Source of the DNA: Acanthaster planci
Lineage: Eukaryota; Echinodermata; Asteroidea; Valvatida; Acanthasteridae
Direction: 5' to 3'
NCBI RefSeq assembly: GCF_001949145.1
Contig: NW_019091399.1
Location: 316,859 to 380,858 of the forward strand
Length of the DNA: 64,000 nt
Position 1 is the stretch's first letter; the number at the start of each line of letters is the position of its first letter. Shown in pieces: positions 1-11,800 of this stretch. Under the pieces are notes generated by a model. The model saw only the letters and a list, made by a program, of their open reading frames with translations. It searched no databases and was not told the origin of the DNA. Position numbers and translations under genes: made by a program.

Positions 1-927
1 TCCGTCGGTCTATCTCTCTCTCTCTCTTCCCCTCCCACCCAGTCTTTTGAAATGCAAATCTTACTTTTAAATAAAGCAAGTAGAAAAATCAGAAGAAGGC
101 CTTTACTTCATACCTAACAGGTTACTTTGGATCTTGATCAAAGTTTTAAGACCAATGCACCACCCAATGGTTTTAGTGGTTTTACACCTGTAGAATGTTC
201 TTGTAATTGATTCAATCCCGCTCGTCAAGCACGCTAAAGTGATCAATACAGTTTTTGCTCGCTCCGATATTACCAAGTTGACCCCGTAATCTTTCCTCAA
301 AACTTTTATAGCTCAATGTATGCGATCCTTTTCAATTCGAACTGCGTCACAGACTGCAATGAAAATCAGTCTTTATTTTCAAAGAGGTAGACCATTGCGT
401 TTGTATTAAAGGGAACTTTAGGCATACCATAAGTGTAGCCTGTATGTAACATAGAGAAACATGAGATATAGACATTTTTAATTGCCTCTTTAAGAGCAAG
501 AATGAATTTGACGAAAAAATGGAATGAAGAAAAAAATGGAGATTTAGTTAAGCGGAAGATACACGGAAACGAAGCTGCTGTGTTTGTCTTTTAGATCGCA
601 ATATTGACCTTCAGCTAAATTGTGTGCTTTAATTCTCAGTAAAGGAAAATAACGTTCCTTGTCAGCTTTTGTAATGCATAAAGTTTGGCTACATCAATCT
701 GCAGGATGAACTTCATATGCTTGTGTTTTTTTCTTTGGCGTGAATTTTGCGGAATCGACACTGGCTGCCTGAAACTGCAGTCTGTTTTACTGTTGGCCGG
801 TCAGGACTTGCCATCATATTTTTTGGAGGTGGGGGGGTCTGTAAATAATGGCAGACGTGGGAGTCAATCTTTTTAGCACTTGGTCTCAAAAGTAGCTTTA
901 TTTCTGTCAAACAGCAATAGTACTTAC
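1..927. other. Gene-free left edge
   Basis: The stretch opens with a short TC-rich simple repeat at about positions 11-30. After that I see AT-rich sequence with no open frame that has credible splice borders. It may be intron of the minus-strand gene whose exon lies at 928-1264, or its 3' flank. Confidence 0.4.
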
Positions 928-1264
928 CTATAACGTCGCTTGTAATTACTGACGACAGTTCCAAAAGAGAGATTCGGGAGTGACTTTCTCGCCAATCAGC
1001 GCAGGATACTGATGCCCAAGCCTCCACAAGACGGTCGGGTCGGCTGGAGAAAATGTTCAGATGTCCATCGCTGGCTTGAGCGTCCAAGCTGCTCACCGGT
1101 GACGGCCAGCTACCCGAATTGGTTCCTGGATAGCGATTGGAAGGCCTTGGTTCACTGGCTGTTGCACCAGCCGCTCCACTAGCTGACTTGCCCGACACTG
1201 TTTTACTAACGCCCTCGTCGCGTGGTAATATTTGACAGGGAAAGGACAAACATTGGTACAATAC
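928..1264 (-). CDS. Internal exon of an unidentified minus-strand gene
   Basis: On the minus strand one frame stays open between a good acceptor (pyrimidine-rich, ...AAGCCAG, ending at 1265) and a consensus donor (GTAAGT, starting at 927). The exon is 337 nt and encodes about 112 residues. The first two thirds are Ser/Gly/Pro-rich and low in complexity. The last third looks like a folded segment, with PDRLVEAWASVSCADW followed by a Leu/Ser/Val-rich stretch. Other frames are interrupted. I do not recognise the family. Further exons would lie above 1264 or below 928 and are not evident. The gene would run divergently from the CDK5RAP2-like gene. A chance open frame remains possible. Confidence 0.4.
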
Positions 1265-2780
1265 CTGGCTTGATAAAAGAAACATAATCAACTCAGTCGA
1301 GTGAAATCGCTGTGATCACTATCGGCAGGAATGGATTTCGAACCCATCACAAGCATAGATATGTCGAGCTCATGTACGTAAAGTGAACGAGTAAAATACA
1401 AATTTCTTACACGTAGACGACTCGATCAGCCGTAAAACTGCATTGCGAGGGGACATCCCTTAGAAGGGGGGAGGACTTCGTTGACTGAACGCAGCACTGG
1501 CCATGGATTCAACAGAAAACTAGGCAACATTTTGTTCTCATTGGGTCCCCGGTATAAAGATTTAATTGCTAATTTAGTATGCAGGGGTAAAAGGAGTTAT
1601 CGCTATTGACGCAATGCACGATGCGAAAATCACATCAATCAGTGATATCAATCATTGATATACGGCAATTATTGTCAGCCTACTATGAGTTGAGCTGTGA
1701 CGTGTTTCCTTGTGAATTGCACCAACCAGCCATGGAACCAGAACGGAGGCGTTTCTATTGTAGTCATAATATAAATATGTGCTACAGATGCTTCAGGGAC
1801 TTTGCATTCATCCATGTGTAAACACGAATGCAAAGGAATGCAATTTTCAGTATTGGTATCTCTTTTGAGGCCGTACCAAATGTGGATTTCCCAAAAAAAT
1901 GTCAGAAATCGTTTTGGAGCAACGCAAGGTCGCCCCGGCTTATAGTTCCTGACTTGAAAAGGGGCCTTTCAAATAAAAATCTCGGTTTTTTGTGAAAATT
2001 GTACATCGAATGATCAATCCAGCCACAGAATCTCGACTGGACCTGTGACTTTTCATCGCACCAAGCACTTGTGCTTGCAGTACTGTTTTAACTTTTGTTT
2101 GTGTGCGGGGGGGGGCACGAGGGGGATGCCACTTTGCTGGCCGAGGCATTCTTTGTTAGAGGGCAATAAGTAATGCGATGTGGTTAGCCGCTTCTAAATA
2201 CAAGAGATTTAAAACAGTAATACCTCTGCGAAACACATTTTCATAAACCGTTGCTGGTTTTGTTCTTTCAAAATGTGCGGAAAACTGAAGTGAACTTGTC
2301 AGTGCACTACAGGGTCTACACAGCGGCTGGCTGGCCCGCTCAGGAAACTAAGTGCAGCATCGAAGAATACCTTATCAAAAACGACCTTCACTTTTATAAT
2401 GTCGCGTTAGATCATTTGTGACGGTTGCAATTGATAGAGTGGGGCTTTTTTCTGTGTTTACCAAAGTATCGGTAGTCCTTGTTGAAATTTGCTGTATGCG
2501 GAACTTTATGATCATGCACATATTCGAGCGCCAACCTTTTAAAACAGCTACTATTTGCTTGCTCATTAATGGGAAAACGAATGCAATACCCAGATAACCC
2601 CCTCCTTCAAAAGTTAAATAGTTTAATACACAAGATCACATAGTTTTACACATAAATCCATTTCAACAAGGAATTGAAATACTCATGGAGGTCAGCTCCG
2701 TCTGTGACTCGACTGAAACACTGTACTAATAGCAAAACAGCCGTCGGTTGTTTCCCATGATTCTCAGGTACATTGCCAAC
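1265..2780. other. Intergenic or intronic stretch upstream of CDK5RAP2-like gene
   Basis: I see no supported exon. A tRNA-like word lies near 1325-1440 (separate entry). The part just before 2780 probably holds the promoter of the plus-strand gene, but no TATA box or other clear core element was recognised. Confidence 0.4.
1322..1440 (-). repeat. Possible tRNA-derived SINE relic
   Basis: On the minus strand there is a B-box-like word (GGGTTCGAAATCC, about 1334-1346). About 80-90 bases upstream lies a weak A-box-like word (GGCTGATCGAGTCGTCTA). The spacing is too long and the arms do not fold as a tRNA cloverleaf. A decayed SINE head is more likely than a functional tRNA gene. Confidence 0.25.
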
Positions 2781-2819
2781 ATGGCGGGGTTACAAACCGA
2801 CGTGAACGTAAACGGATAA
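2781..2819 (+). promoter_or_regulatory. Upstream ORF or alternative start before the main ATG
   Basis: ATGGCGGGG opens a 12-codon frame (MAGLQTDVNVNG) that stops 45 bases before the main start at 2864. Its context, GCCAACATGG, is a stronger Kozak-like match than the main ATG. Essentially the same words, TGCCAACATGGC and the residues MAGL-DV, recur at the start of coding exon 2 (7035). The uORF could dampen translation or be a remnant of an exon duplication. Confidence 0.4.
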
Positions 2820-2863
2820 CAAATGACATTGACCATAACGAAAGCTACACGGAAAAAATCAAT

Positions 2864-5800
2864 ATGGATTCTGTAGTTGGTGATGACCCTACATTACCAG
2901 TAGACTTTGAGGAGAGGTAAGTCACATTTACGGTTATTTATCATTCTATAAGCAGATGGTTTTTCTGTATTTTCTGAGCGTTAAATGTGACGTTGGGGGT
3001 CTGAAGGCATCAGACTATTTCGTTTGCAAAGGTGTACTTCAATGTATGTGTGAATTAAGTCTGACACCCTGAGCGTCATCTGTGTGCGAGACGTTCCTAA
3101 AATTTAATTCATTAGGTAGACCTGGCCCTAGGCCTACATCATGTAGGTACGGTGTCCAGCACTTTTCAGGTTTTTTGTTTGACCGCTACAAATTTAGTAC
3201 CATTTCAAAGTGAATTCTGAAAGAAATTGAATGGTATGAAATTTACCGGTAGCTCAGTGGGTCTAGCTCTTCTTCTTAGTGGGGCTTAGTGAAGTTTGGA
3301 TAAAACGTAGGCCCTGTGCTTTTTTGTTATTAAAAATAGGGCTAGGTGTAATTACTCTATCAGTACTTTTTGGGGGTGGACAAAAATTTTATTTTCATCA
3401 ATGTATTTGAGCCACATGGAGCCTTGTTCCTCGTTAGTTCCACTTCCAGACATGCCAGATTTGAACAAAGCTCTGTAATTAAGTCACGGAGGAAGTGGAA
3501 AATAGGCAACATCTTTATGGAGAACTTTATCAATACTAAACATACAAGATACATACAGGAACAGAACAGTTGAGTTGGGCTCAAAAGTTTTTGTGATGTG
3601 TGAAAGATCACTGAAGCATACATGTAGTTTTGATGTGGTATTTTTTCATCAATATGGCCGCACACAATGTTTTGACGTACATTATGCAGTGTTAAGTGGC
3701 TCTGATCTTATATTATTTTCATCTTACTTTACGCCCAAAACTCAACATAAACAGACATAATAAATGGTACTAACACAAATTTCGGTTCTTCGACAATACA
3801 ACTGCTTTTTAAAGTACAGAATTTGGTGCACAAAAAGGGCAGAAATTGTTGATTGAAAACAAACACTTTTACACGCTTTCAGATATAAAATTGAAGGTGC
3901 AATTTCACTGGACTCTCTAGCTTAGGCCCCAGGCCTACAGTATTTATGAAGTAGAAAACTGGACATCTTCCCAATTCCCTTAATTTTTTAAGGAGCTGCT
4001 ATAAGCAATTTGACAGTAGGCTTTGTTGCACAGAATAACAGAATGGGCCTGAGTAGGCTTACATGTATGTTGGAAATGACAATCATTCATGACAACATGG
4101 ACAATGAATGATGACCACCCAACCATGCCCACCATTGTTTTTTAATTTAATGTTCATTTGAATAAAATGACATGCACAACAAGGTACGTCGTGTCATGTT
4201 TATGGTTAGAAAATACAGGATTTTATTGAAAATGAGAAGAAAACACACACACATTTCAATTCCGTGTCTCCTTTCAGCACAGCTTGCATGAAGCTACAAT
4301 GTACACGTACAGTACAATACCACAACCACAGAATTTGGAAGTCACATTAAATATAGCCGCACTGTTACGTGCAATGAAACTAATATTGTACTGTAAACTT
4401 TGCACCGTAATGATAAGTGTCAGTATTAGGCCTACTGACTGACCTGAATGATTGTAAAGTCTAGTGGTAAGCATGGGGGGTTTCCTTGTGACAGTTTTTC
4501 CTGATCCTAGTTCTTTCCCCTAAAATTTCCAATGTTATCCTTTCTAAAAATAAAATTCTACTTGTAGTACAGGAAATTGCAGGGTATTTCATGATTCATT
4601 GCTCGGGAGAATTTTGTGTAAATAAAGGAAATACCATGTTGGTCTAAAATCTTAAATGTGTGTTTAAGCACGACATGTAACGGTCTAAAAGTGTGTAACT
4701 GTAAGCTTGTAACCAGACACAGATTGGTTTTGGTTAAAGGTTTCATGTCCCCAAAAGTACTGGTACTCATTGTGAATGTTCAGGGAATTGTGCAAGTCCA
4801 ATTGCCCGGGACAAGTAATCTCTTCTTTCCGGCAAGTAAAAATTAGGGACAAATGGACAGTTACAGGTACCTCTTTTCTTGAAATATAAGTGTCCATTTT
4901 GTGTAGCCAAAACAGCAGTCAGTAAATATACCTTGATTTGTTTTTTCCTCTTCACAAAAGCTTAAAAAAAGTGGTACAAAGGTAAACAGCTACGTGATGT
5001 ACAATGACTTTTTGCATTGTTAGGTAATCGCATGTATAAAGCATGCTGTACATTAGCGGGGCACCTTTCCGTGCACGGAAATTGCGTACACAAATGAACT
5101 GTAAAATACCCTTTTCTTGGTAACAAACTTCATTGGTTAATGTACGTGCGGCACATTGGAACTTTGACAGCTGGAAGCTTGAAGACTGTATTGCATGTAG
5201 CTGTGACTTCAACATTAGTGAATAAGTGAATTTTGCCTGGTACGTGTGTGTGTACCAGGCAAAATCGTCGAGAGGTTAAGAAATAGCCATTGCTTGAACT
5301 TGTATGAATGATGCATCAGAGTCCTGGGCACTCTCTGCATACATGTGCTTAGTTGGGGGAGTGATTCATGTCATAGTTTTGGCATAGCAATTTCATCAAT
5401 GGTGATTTGTTAAAAGAAGTAACTTACTGTCCCGGGGAAGAAATAAGCAACTTTTTGCACAAGTAAAATCTTACCTGGGACAAGTCAATTTTCAGTGCTA
5501 CTTGCCCAATGGATCCACTGTCATTTGAATGTACAGAATTTATCAGTAGTTTATGCTCACTCTTGACATCTTGTCAATGGGCAATATATTGTACAATGTT
5601 GTTGGGTCATGGTGGAGGATGCACGCCACATGTACATTGTATATGTATATGTTAGTTGTATTTTAAAATGTTGAAGAAAGCTCAAGAGTTCATTCTGCCC
5701 TTTCATGTTAATTTCTTACCTGGTATTGGATGGTTCAAAAGTTTGAAAGTTAAATTTTTCTTGTCTTATAGGAAGAAGACCCTTGTAATTCCCCAAATAG

Positions 5801-8800
5801 GACGCTGAGCACAGAGTTTGGACATGATCACTCCCCATGTACATGTACAACAATAATTGCTACATAGAAGTATGTGCCCGAAATCAGACCCATGTGACTT
5901 TGTCGCAAAGGCGGACACGCCATGATTTGCACGCTCCCATTGGACGATCGCTGAAGTTGCGCGTTAACTTCTGCTTCCATGGTTCCATGTAAACAGGGAT
6001 CAATGCATGTAATTCTATGCAGTGCATTTGCTGTGGGCGTAGTTTAAACTGAAGTGACGTCACACTTACGAACCAGATATTTATGTACTGCCATTGATGT
6101 AGGACATGATCCATGTACATATATACGTGTATGGTTGACTGTATCACCAACGTGTATACTGATGTGCATGTGCAGTAATCAATAAAACTACTCATGGTAT
6201 TATAGAACAAACCTTTGAGGCATTTACTTTATTGATTGGTCAGTAGGACAATTTCTGCAGCGTGAACAAGTTATACTGAATGATGATTAACATCAAGCTC
6301 TCTCATATCTGTGGTAAATAGAGGGTACACATGTACATGTATGTATGGTAAATGTACAGTACATGTATGTTTTGGGCAATCCCTGTCATATGACACATGA
6401 TGTTGTAAATTTGGAACACGTTCTTTAATTTTCAAGAGTGAATAAGTAACGCAGATTACCTACCAAATAAATAAAAATACATGTACATGTACATTTACTT
6501 TGAAGTCAACTTTGAAGAAGTTTCCATGTCAAATTACACAGTGAAGGTGTAACAGAGACACAGAATGACACATGTACATGTACATAAATGTGTAACAGTA
6601 CCTGCACCAACACTTTGCACAAATTCATATACCGTATGTATTTGTGTTTTACATAAACTTTTTTCCCTCCTTTGGCCCATTGATGATAATTTTGTATACA
6701 GTGTATGTAGTTAATGTATTGGAGCAATCTAACACAGATAGATGCATGTAGCTACCCTACCATCTCACTTGTGCCTACAACAGCAAATTAAGAGGCCTAC
6801 AACCCTCAGCAAATTAAGAGGCGTTTGGTTCATTTAACAGCCTTGACCTCTCTGCTGCAACCATTGGCCTTTTGTTGTACTCGACTTCTTTTCCCCATGT
6901 TCAGATATAGTTGGCCGACCAGTTGTAACCATCGGGACTGCAGTTTCTTTTCTATTTTTCATGGTTCCAGTAGCTCTCTCATTGTAATCCAGTAGTTGAC
7001 ACCAATATTCATTAGTTTGTTTTTCTGTTTACAGTGCCAACATGGCTGGCTTGCCAGACGTAACCACTGGTCCAGATATTACTACTGCTAATTTCAGTGA
7101 GCACTTCCCTGATGGTAACATGCCAGGTATGCATTGGACGTGACTATCAACTCGTAATCTCATTTGAGGGTCATTCCAGAAATTGGGGGTCCAGTTTTTT
7201 GGTGTCCCTGTCACACCTGACCTATGATTTTGTAAGTTCAGAACACATTTTCTGATGCCCAAGAGTGATAAAATAATGCAAATTACAGGGATGTAGGATT
7301 TCTGGAAATTTCCAGATTTCTGGAAATGACATGAAAAGTTACCATTCTCTGGAAATGACAAAACGTTTGTTTTCCAATTTGATAATGTACAGTTATACGT
7401 ACATGATCCATGCGGGCACGCGCAGGCAGCCTGCGTTTCGATCTTCACAAACACAGCAGGTCAGGTATTAGCGCATGCACGGCCTATGCTATTCACCAAC
7501 TAGCACGTGCCCAGGCTACACCTTCATATGCACTTATCACATGTACATGTATTATTCCGAGTTCATACTGCTGACACGTACTGTTCATCATTGTAGGAAC
7601 AAGGTTAGTGCAACCTTTGACCTTTCCTTGGTTTAATGGTTGATCCCATCACTGGTAATGGAGTTGCCAATGCGATACCACCGGGAACCGCTGATTAATC
7701 GGGTGTCGAGTCAATGGCAACGTATTTTCCATACGTGTGTTGTGAATTGTGCGAACGATCATGTGCGAAGTTTTCAATGACAAGTGACCGCGTGTTTGGA
7801 TTGCATTTTTTGATCAACATGGAAGTTGACCATAAAGCGGATAGCAAAGATATTTACAAGGGAATGAAAAATAAATTCAAGTGGGCATGGCTCGAGGAAA
7901 AGGACCAGGATGGATATTTGCGTCAGACTACGTGCCCAAGCTTAATAATAAGTAACGGTGTCAAGCCAAATGCATCATCCTTAACTACATGTATGTAGTA
8001 CATAATTAACTATTCGTCAATGGGAAAGAAGGCAGTAATTGGACATGGTAACTCTGAAACCCACCTGTGATGGAGGAAGGACAGAGATTCAAACCAAACA
8101 TTACCAAGTATGTTCAAGTCCCAGCTAGAAATCATTGTTATTACATGTATATCCATGACACGTCACATCCTCATTAAGGTACCTGTTTGATTTTATGTCA
8201 AGTGCGGTAGGTATCCCAAACTCTTCATTTGTATCTGTTAAAACCCTAAAACTGAAGGGTGTTTGGACCCCTGCCATTAGTCTCTTGGTCGCACAAGCCC
8301 TCCCTCACAGTTTCACACAATTTATTGGCTTTTCAGTGATTTTCAGGAAATGACTTCGTTGGTCACTTACATCCCTGAAATTACCTGCCATAGAAATAGT
8401 AATAGTTTAAAGTCAATTCCGGTGATATTTCCATGTCGAATCGCAAAGGTCAGATGTAACAGGGACACAAAAATGTACCACTTTTGGACCCCTGAGGCCT
8501 GTAATTATCCTTGACGCGGTCAAAAATAGCACAGATTTTATAGTGCACCACAGTCATGACAGTACTTAGAAGTAGCAGGTGTGAATTCAATTTAATTTCA
8601 TGCTTGTTCAATCTAAAATAATTTAAATTACATTTAAATTTGTCAGCATTATTTTATGAATGTCTAATCTGTTGTGATTCTTTTCTGCAGCAATACAAAA
8701 AATCAGCAGTGGCAGAATGTCTCCCATTAGAGCCCACACTATGAAGGATTATGAACAGGTTAGTGATCAGATCAGACTGGTTTGAACTAGATCTTACCAG

Positions 8801-11800
8801 AGCTGACTAAATCCAGTCATAACACTCTCCATGAAGGATCATGGGAAGGTTAATAACTGCATGTACATGCAGATCAGACTACTTTTGAATCTTTGGCATA
8901 GATCCAGCCAGATCTGGCTAGATTTTCGTACATGAAAATCCTTCATTGAAATAAAAGCATTTTTATATATATCCCCGGAATCTTGATTTATTTTTTGTTT
9001 GTTTCAATAGCAAATCTCAGAGCTGAAGAAGGAAAATTTCAGTTTGAAGTTAAGAATCTACTTTATGGAAGAGAGAATTGAGCAGAATTTTGATGATGAC
9101 ACTAAGACGGTGAGCCAGCATAAACTTATATTTCTCCTTTTTGTGCATTTCTAAATTGCCTCATTTTTCTCAGGAAATCAAATAAATTGAATTTTCAGAA
9201 GCACAACTTCAAAAGACACTTTTGACATTGTGTACATTGCTTTTTTTTTAGAACATTGAGCTTAAAGTAGAGATCGAAAGTTTGAAGAAAGACCTGATGG
9301 AGAAACAGCAGCTTCTCATCAAAGCATCGTAAGTGTTAAATTTGTTTTGGGTTCAAGTTGTCAACAAGAATCATCTTTATAGGAGTAAATATTGGGAGCT
9401 ACAGGTAAAAACCTGTTCAACCTGTTAATTGGTGTTGACATCACTTGAGATATCAGATACAAAACATCACTGAAATGGTTCTTTTTAAAATATGTAAAAA
9501 TTGATATAAATTCTGCTGTGATTGACAGAATTGTTTCTACCTTTTGTGGACAGGAATGCAGTGGAGAGTCTTGCACATGAGAAGGAGGCACTGAACAACA
9601 GGCTGAGACAAGAAAACAACCAGGCATTAACTCATCAAAGGGAACGCTTGGAGCTGGCATTAAAACAATCACAACAGGTCAGTAGATACCCTTAGATAGG
9701 GATTTTGTAGGCCATATTAATTAAAAAAATGTCCATTGTGAGAATTTTTTTTAACTGGTTTGTTTAGCCGTATTTGTTGGACTATGACATTGTTTACTGG
9801 CAGGTTAAAGAATTCTGTCTGATAGTAGGGAAACTTTGATAAATGAGGCATGTTTGGACCTTGATGTGTTGCAGGAGTGTGAGTCCGTGAAGCGAGCCAA
9901 TGAAATCCTTCAGAAGCGTCTGGCAGAGACCAAGCAGCAGCCAAGTCAAGAAGATAAAGGCCAAGATGATAGTGCAATGCAGGCCACACATCAGCAGGCC
10001 ACTCATCAGCAGGCCATGGAGGGGAAGGAGAGGTACACTCACTAATTATAACTGGTAGTTAATGGTATTACATTTGGGCCCTCTATGCCTGAGTAGTGAC
10101 GGCAGTGTGATATCTAACTCATTCATTGCAGTCTGATATTAACGTGTTGTCGGCTGCCCACTTTGAAACTGATACAGCTTCTGAAACCACAGTAATTTAC
10201 AATTGCTCATGTCAGAAGTCAGAAGACTTCCCATTTGATGTCATAGATTTTTAAGTGTGTTCATATTTGATGCCCTAGGCAAATTGATGATCTGAATGGT
10301 GCTCTGAAGATGAAAGAAGCGCTGATCACGCAGCTTGAGGCGGAGAAAGAGTATGCAGTTGATGAGAAGATAGAGCCACTACAACAAGAGGTCCAACAGC
10401 TGAAGAGGGCACTAGACCATAAGAATAATCAAGTACAGGTTAGGAAAGAATGTGAATAGAATAGTTGGAACAGCTGTTTGCATGTCACATGAGACCCCAG
10501 TGTGGGAAGAATGAAACTTGTAAAAGTGGTGGGGACACATCAATCAGTTGACAGCATACATTTGTAATTTTGGGGGGTTTTATGACAGTGTAAGTGTTTT
10601 TATGATTCCGTCATGCTGCAGGCCGTCAAAGAAGAGTTGGATAAAGAAAAAGTGGAAGGAAGAAACAGGGATAGACAGTATGAGGTGAGGAGACTGTTTG
10701 CTTTCAAGATGGAAGCTTCCTACATGCACCTGTTTTTAGATGGGGAACTGCATGCCAATGTTCCAAACCTGGAGAGAGTTTGTGTAGTGTCGTAAGTAGT
10801 TTTTGTGTGTGTTTGCAGGAAGCATTCAAGGAACAGGAACGGCGACTGAAGGACCTTGAAACTTCCTCAGAAAATATGCAACAAGAGCTCAAGAACAAAG
10901 ACAAAGAGATCAAGGTAGGGTGTCAAAGGATCTCCTTGAAATTATCATCAGGGAAGTTTTATTTCTGTTTTTTAAAATTGTTAAGTACATGTAATTGACC
11001 CTGTATCACATGTAGTTCTTATGTGTTTTTAGTTTAATTTCAGCTTGTGTTACGTGCCAAGTTAATGGGCCAAACTCTCACATTTTATTATTATTATTAT
11101 TATTATTTTGACCATCACAAGGACAAACAAAGCATAATTGAACCAAAAGTATATAAAAAACAACAAAAGCACACAAGTAAATATAAGCAGTAGCAGGGAC
11201 CAGGGACGAAAATCCAAATACATAACAAGACAAATAACAGATATGTGGGTCAGGGACTGCAACAGTAAAATAAACTACCATTACCCTCAGGTATGCAGCC
11301 CTGCACATAAAATTAACAAGACAAATTATACAGAACAAAGAAAACAACAGTTCCCAGACAGGTGATCAAAATGACAGCCAGAAAAAAAAAGAATAGGTTG
11401 AATTATGTGTCCTATAAGAAAGCCTGCTTGAGGGCCCTAAGGAATCGAGGAAGGGAGTCAGAAACAGCTGAGTCTTTACTATTTATGTGGATGAATACTT
11501 AGATTTGGTAGGATTGTACTGTTCATAAATTGTTGGGCTGGTGTGTTTCAAGGGTCACTATTTGTTTGTTGCAGGATTTGCATAATACTCTCAAGAAAGC
11601 TGAGAAAGAAAAAAAGGTAAAAATTTCAGTTTTTAAAAAATATGATTTTTACAGAATTTTAAACGTTCCAGGTCTGTCTGTGCTACTGTTTTGTAGCTTG
11701 AACAAATTTAAAAATATTTAGTGTGAAAATGGCTGAAAGTCAAATCAGTAAATTTTCTAGCAAAACCGTAACACTTCCCATGATAACTGCTAAAGTTAAA

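Larger units (their letters stand above)
2917..7034 (+). other. Intron 1 of the CDK5RAP2-like gene
   Basis: A 4.1-kb AT-rich intron with many ACATGTAC words. It holds the perfect hairpin at 5230-5265, a CRE-containing repeat at about 6020-6075 and a worn copy of the 245-bp MITE at about 6373-6570. Two stretches (about 4795-4850 and 5430-5515) share motifs such as GGGACAAGTAA and are probably worn copies of one repeat. No extra coding exon was recognised. Confidence 0.6.

Noticed and set aside
1606-1821. 71-codon plus-strand frame upstream of the CDK5RAP2-like gene
   Set aside because: No splice context, no recognisable domain and ordinary AT-rich composition.
3244-3275. A-box-like GGTAGCTCAGTGGGTCTAG suggesting a tRNA gene
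   Set aside because: No B box at the right distance and no cloverleaf can be drawn.
7714-7998. 94-codon frame as an independent host gene
   Set aside because: It is inside the nested hAT-like element and resembles a transposase N-terminal fragment rather than a host protein.
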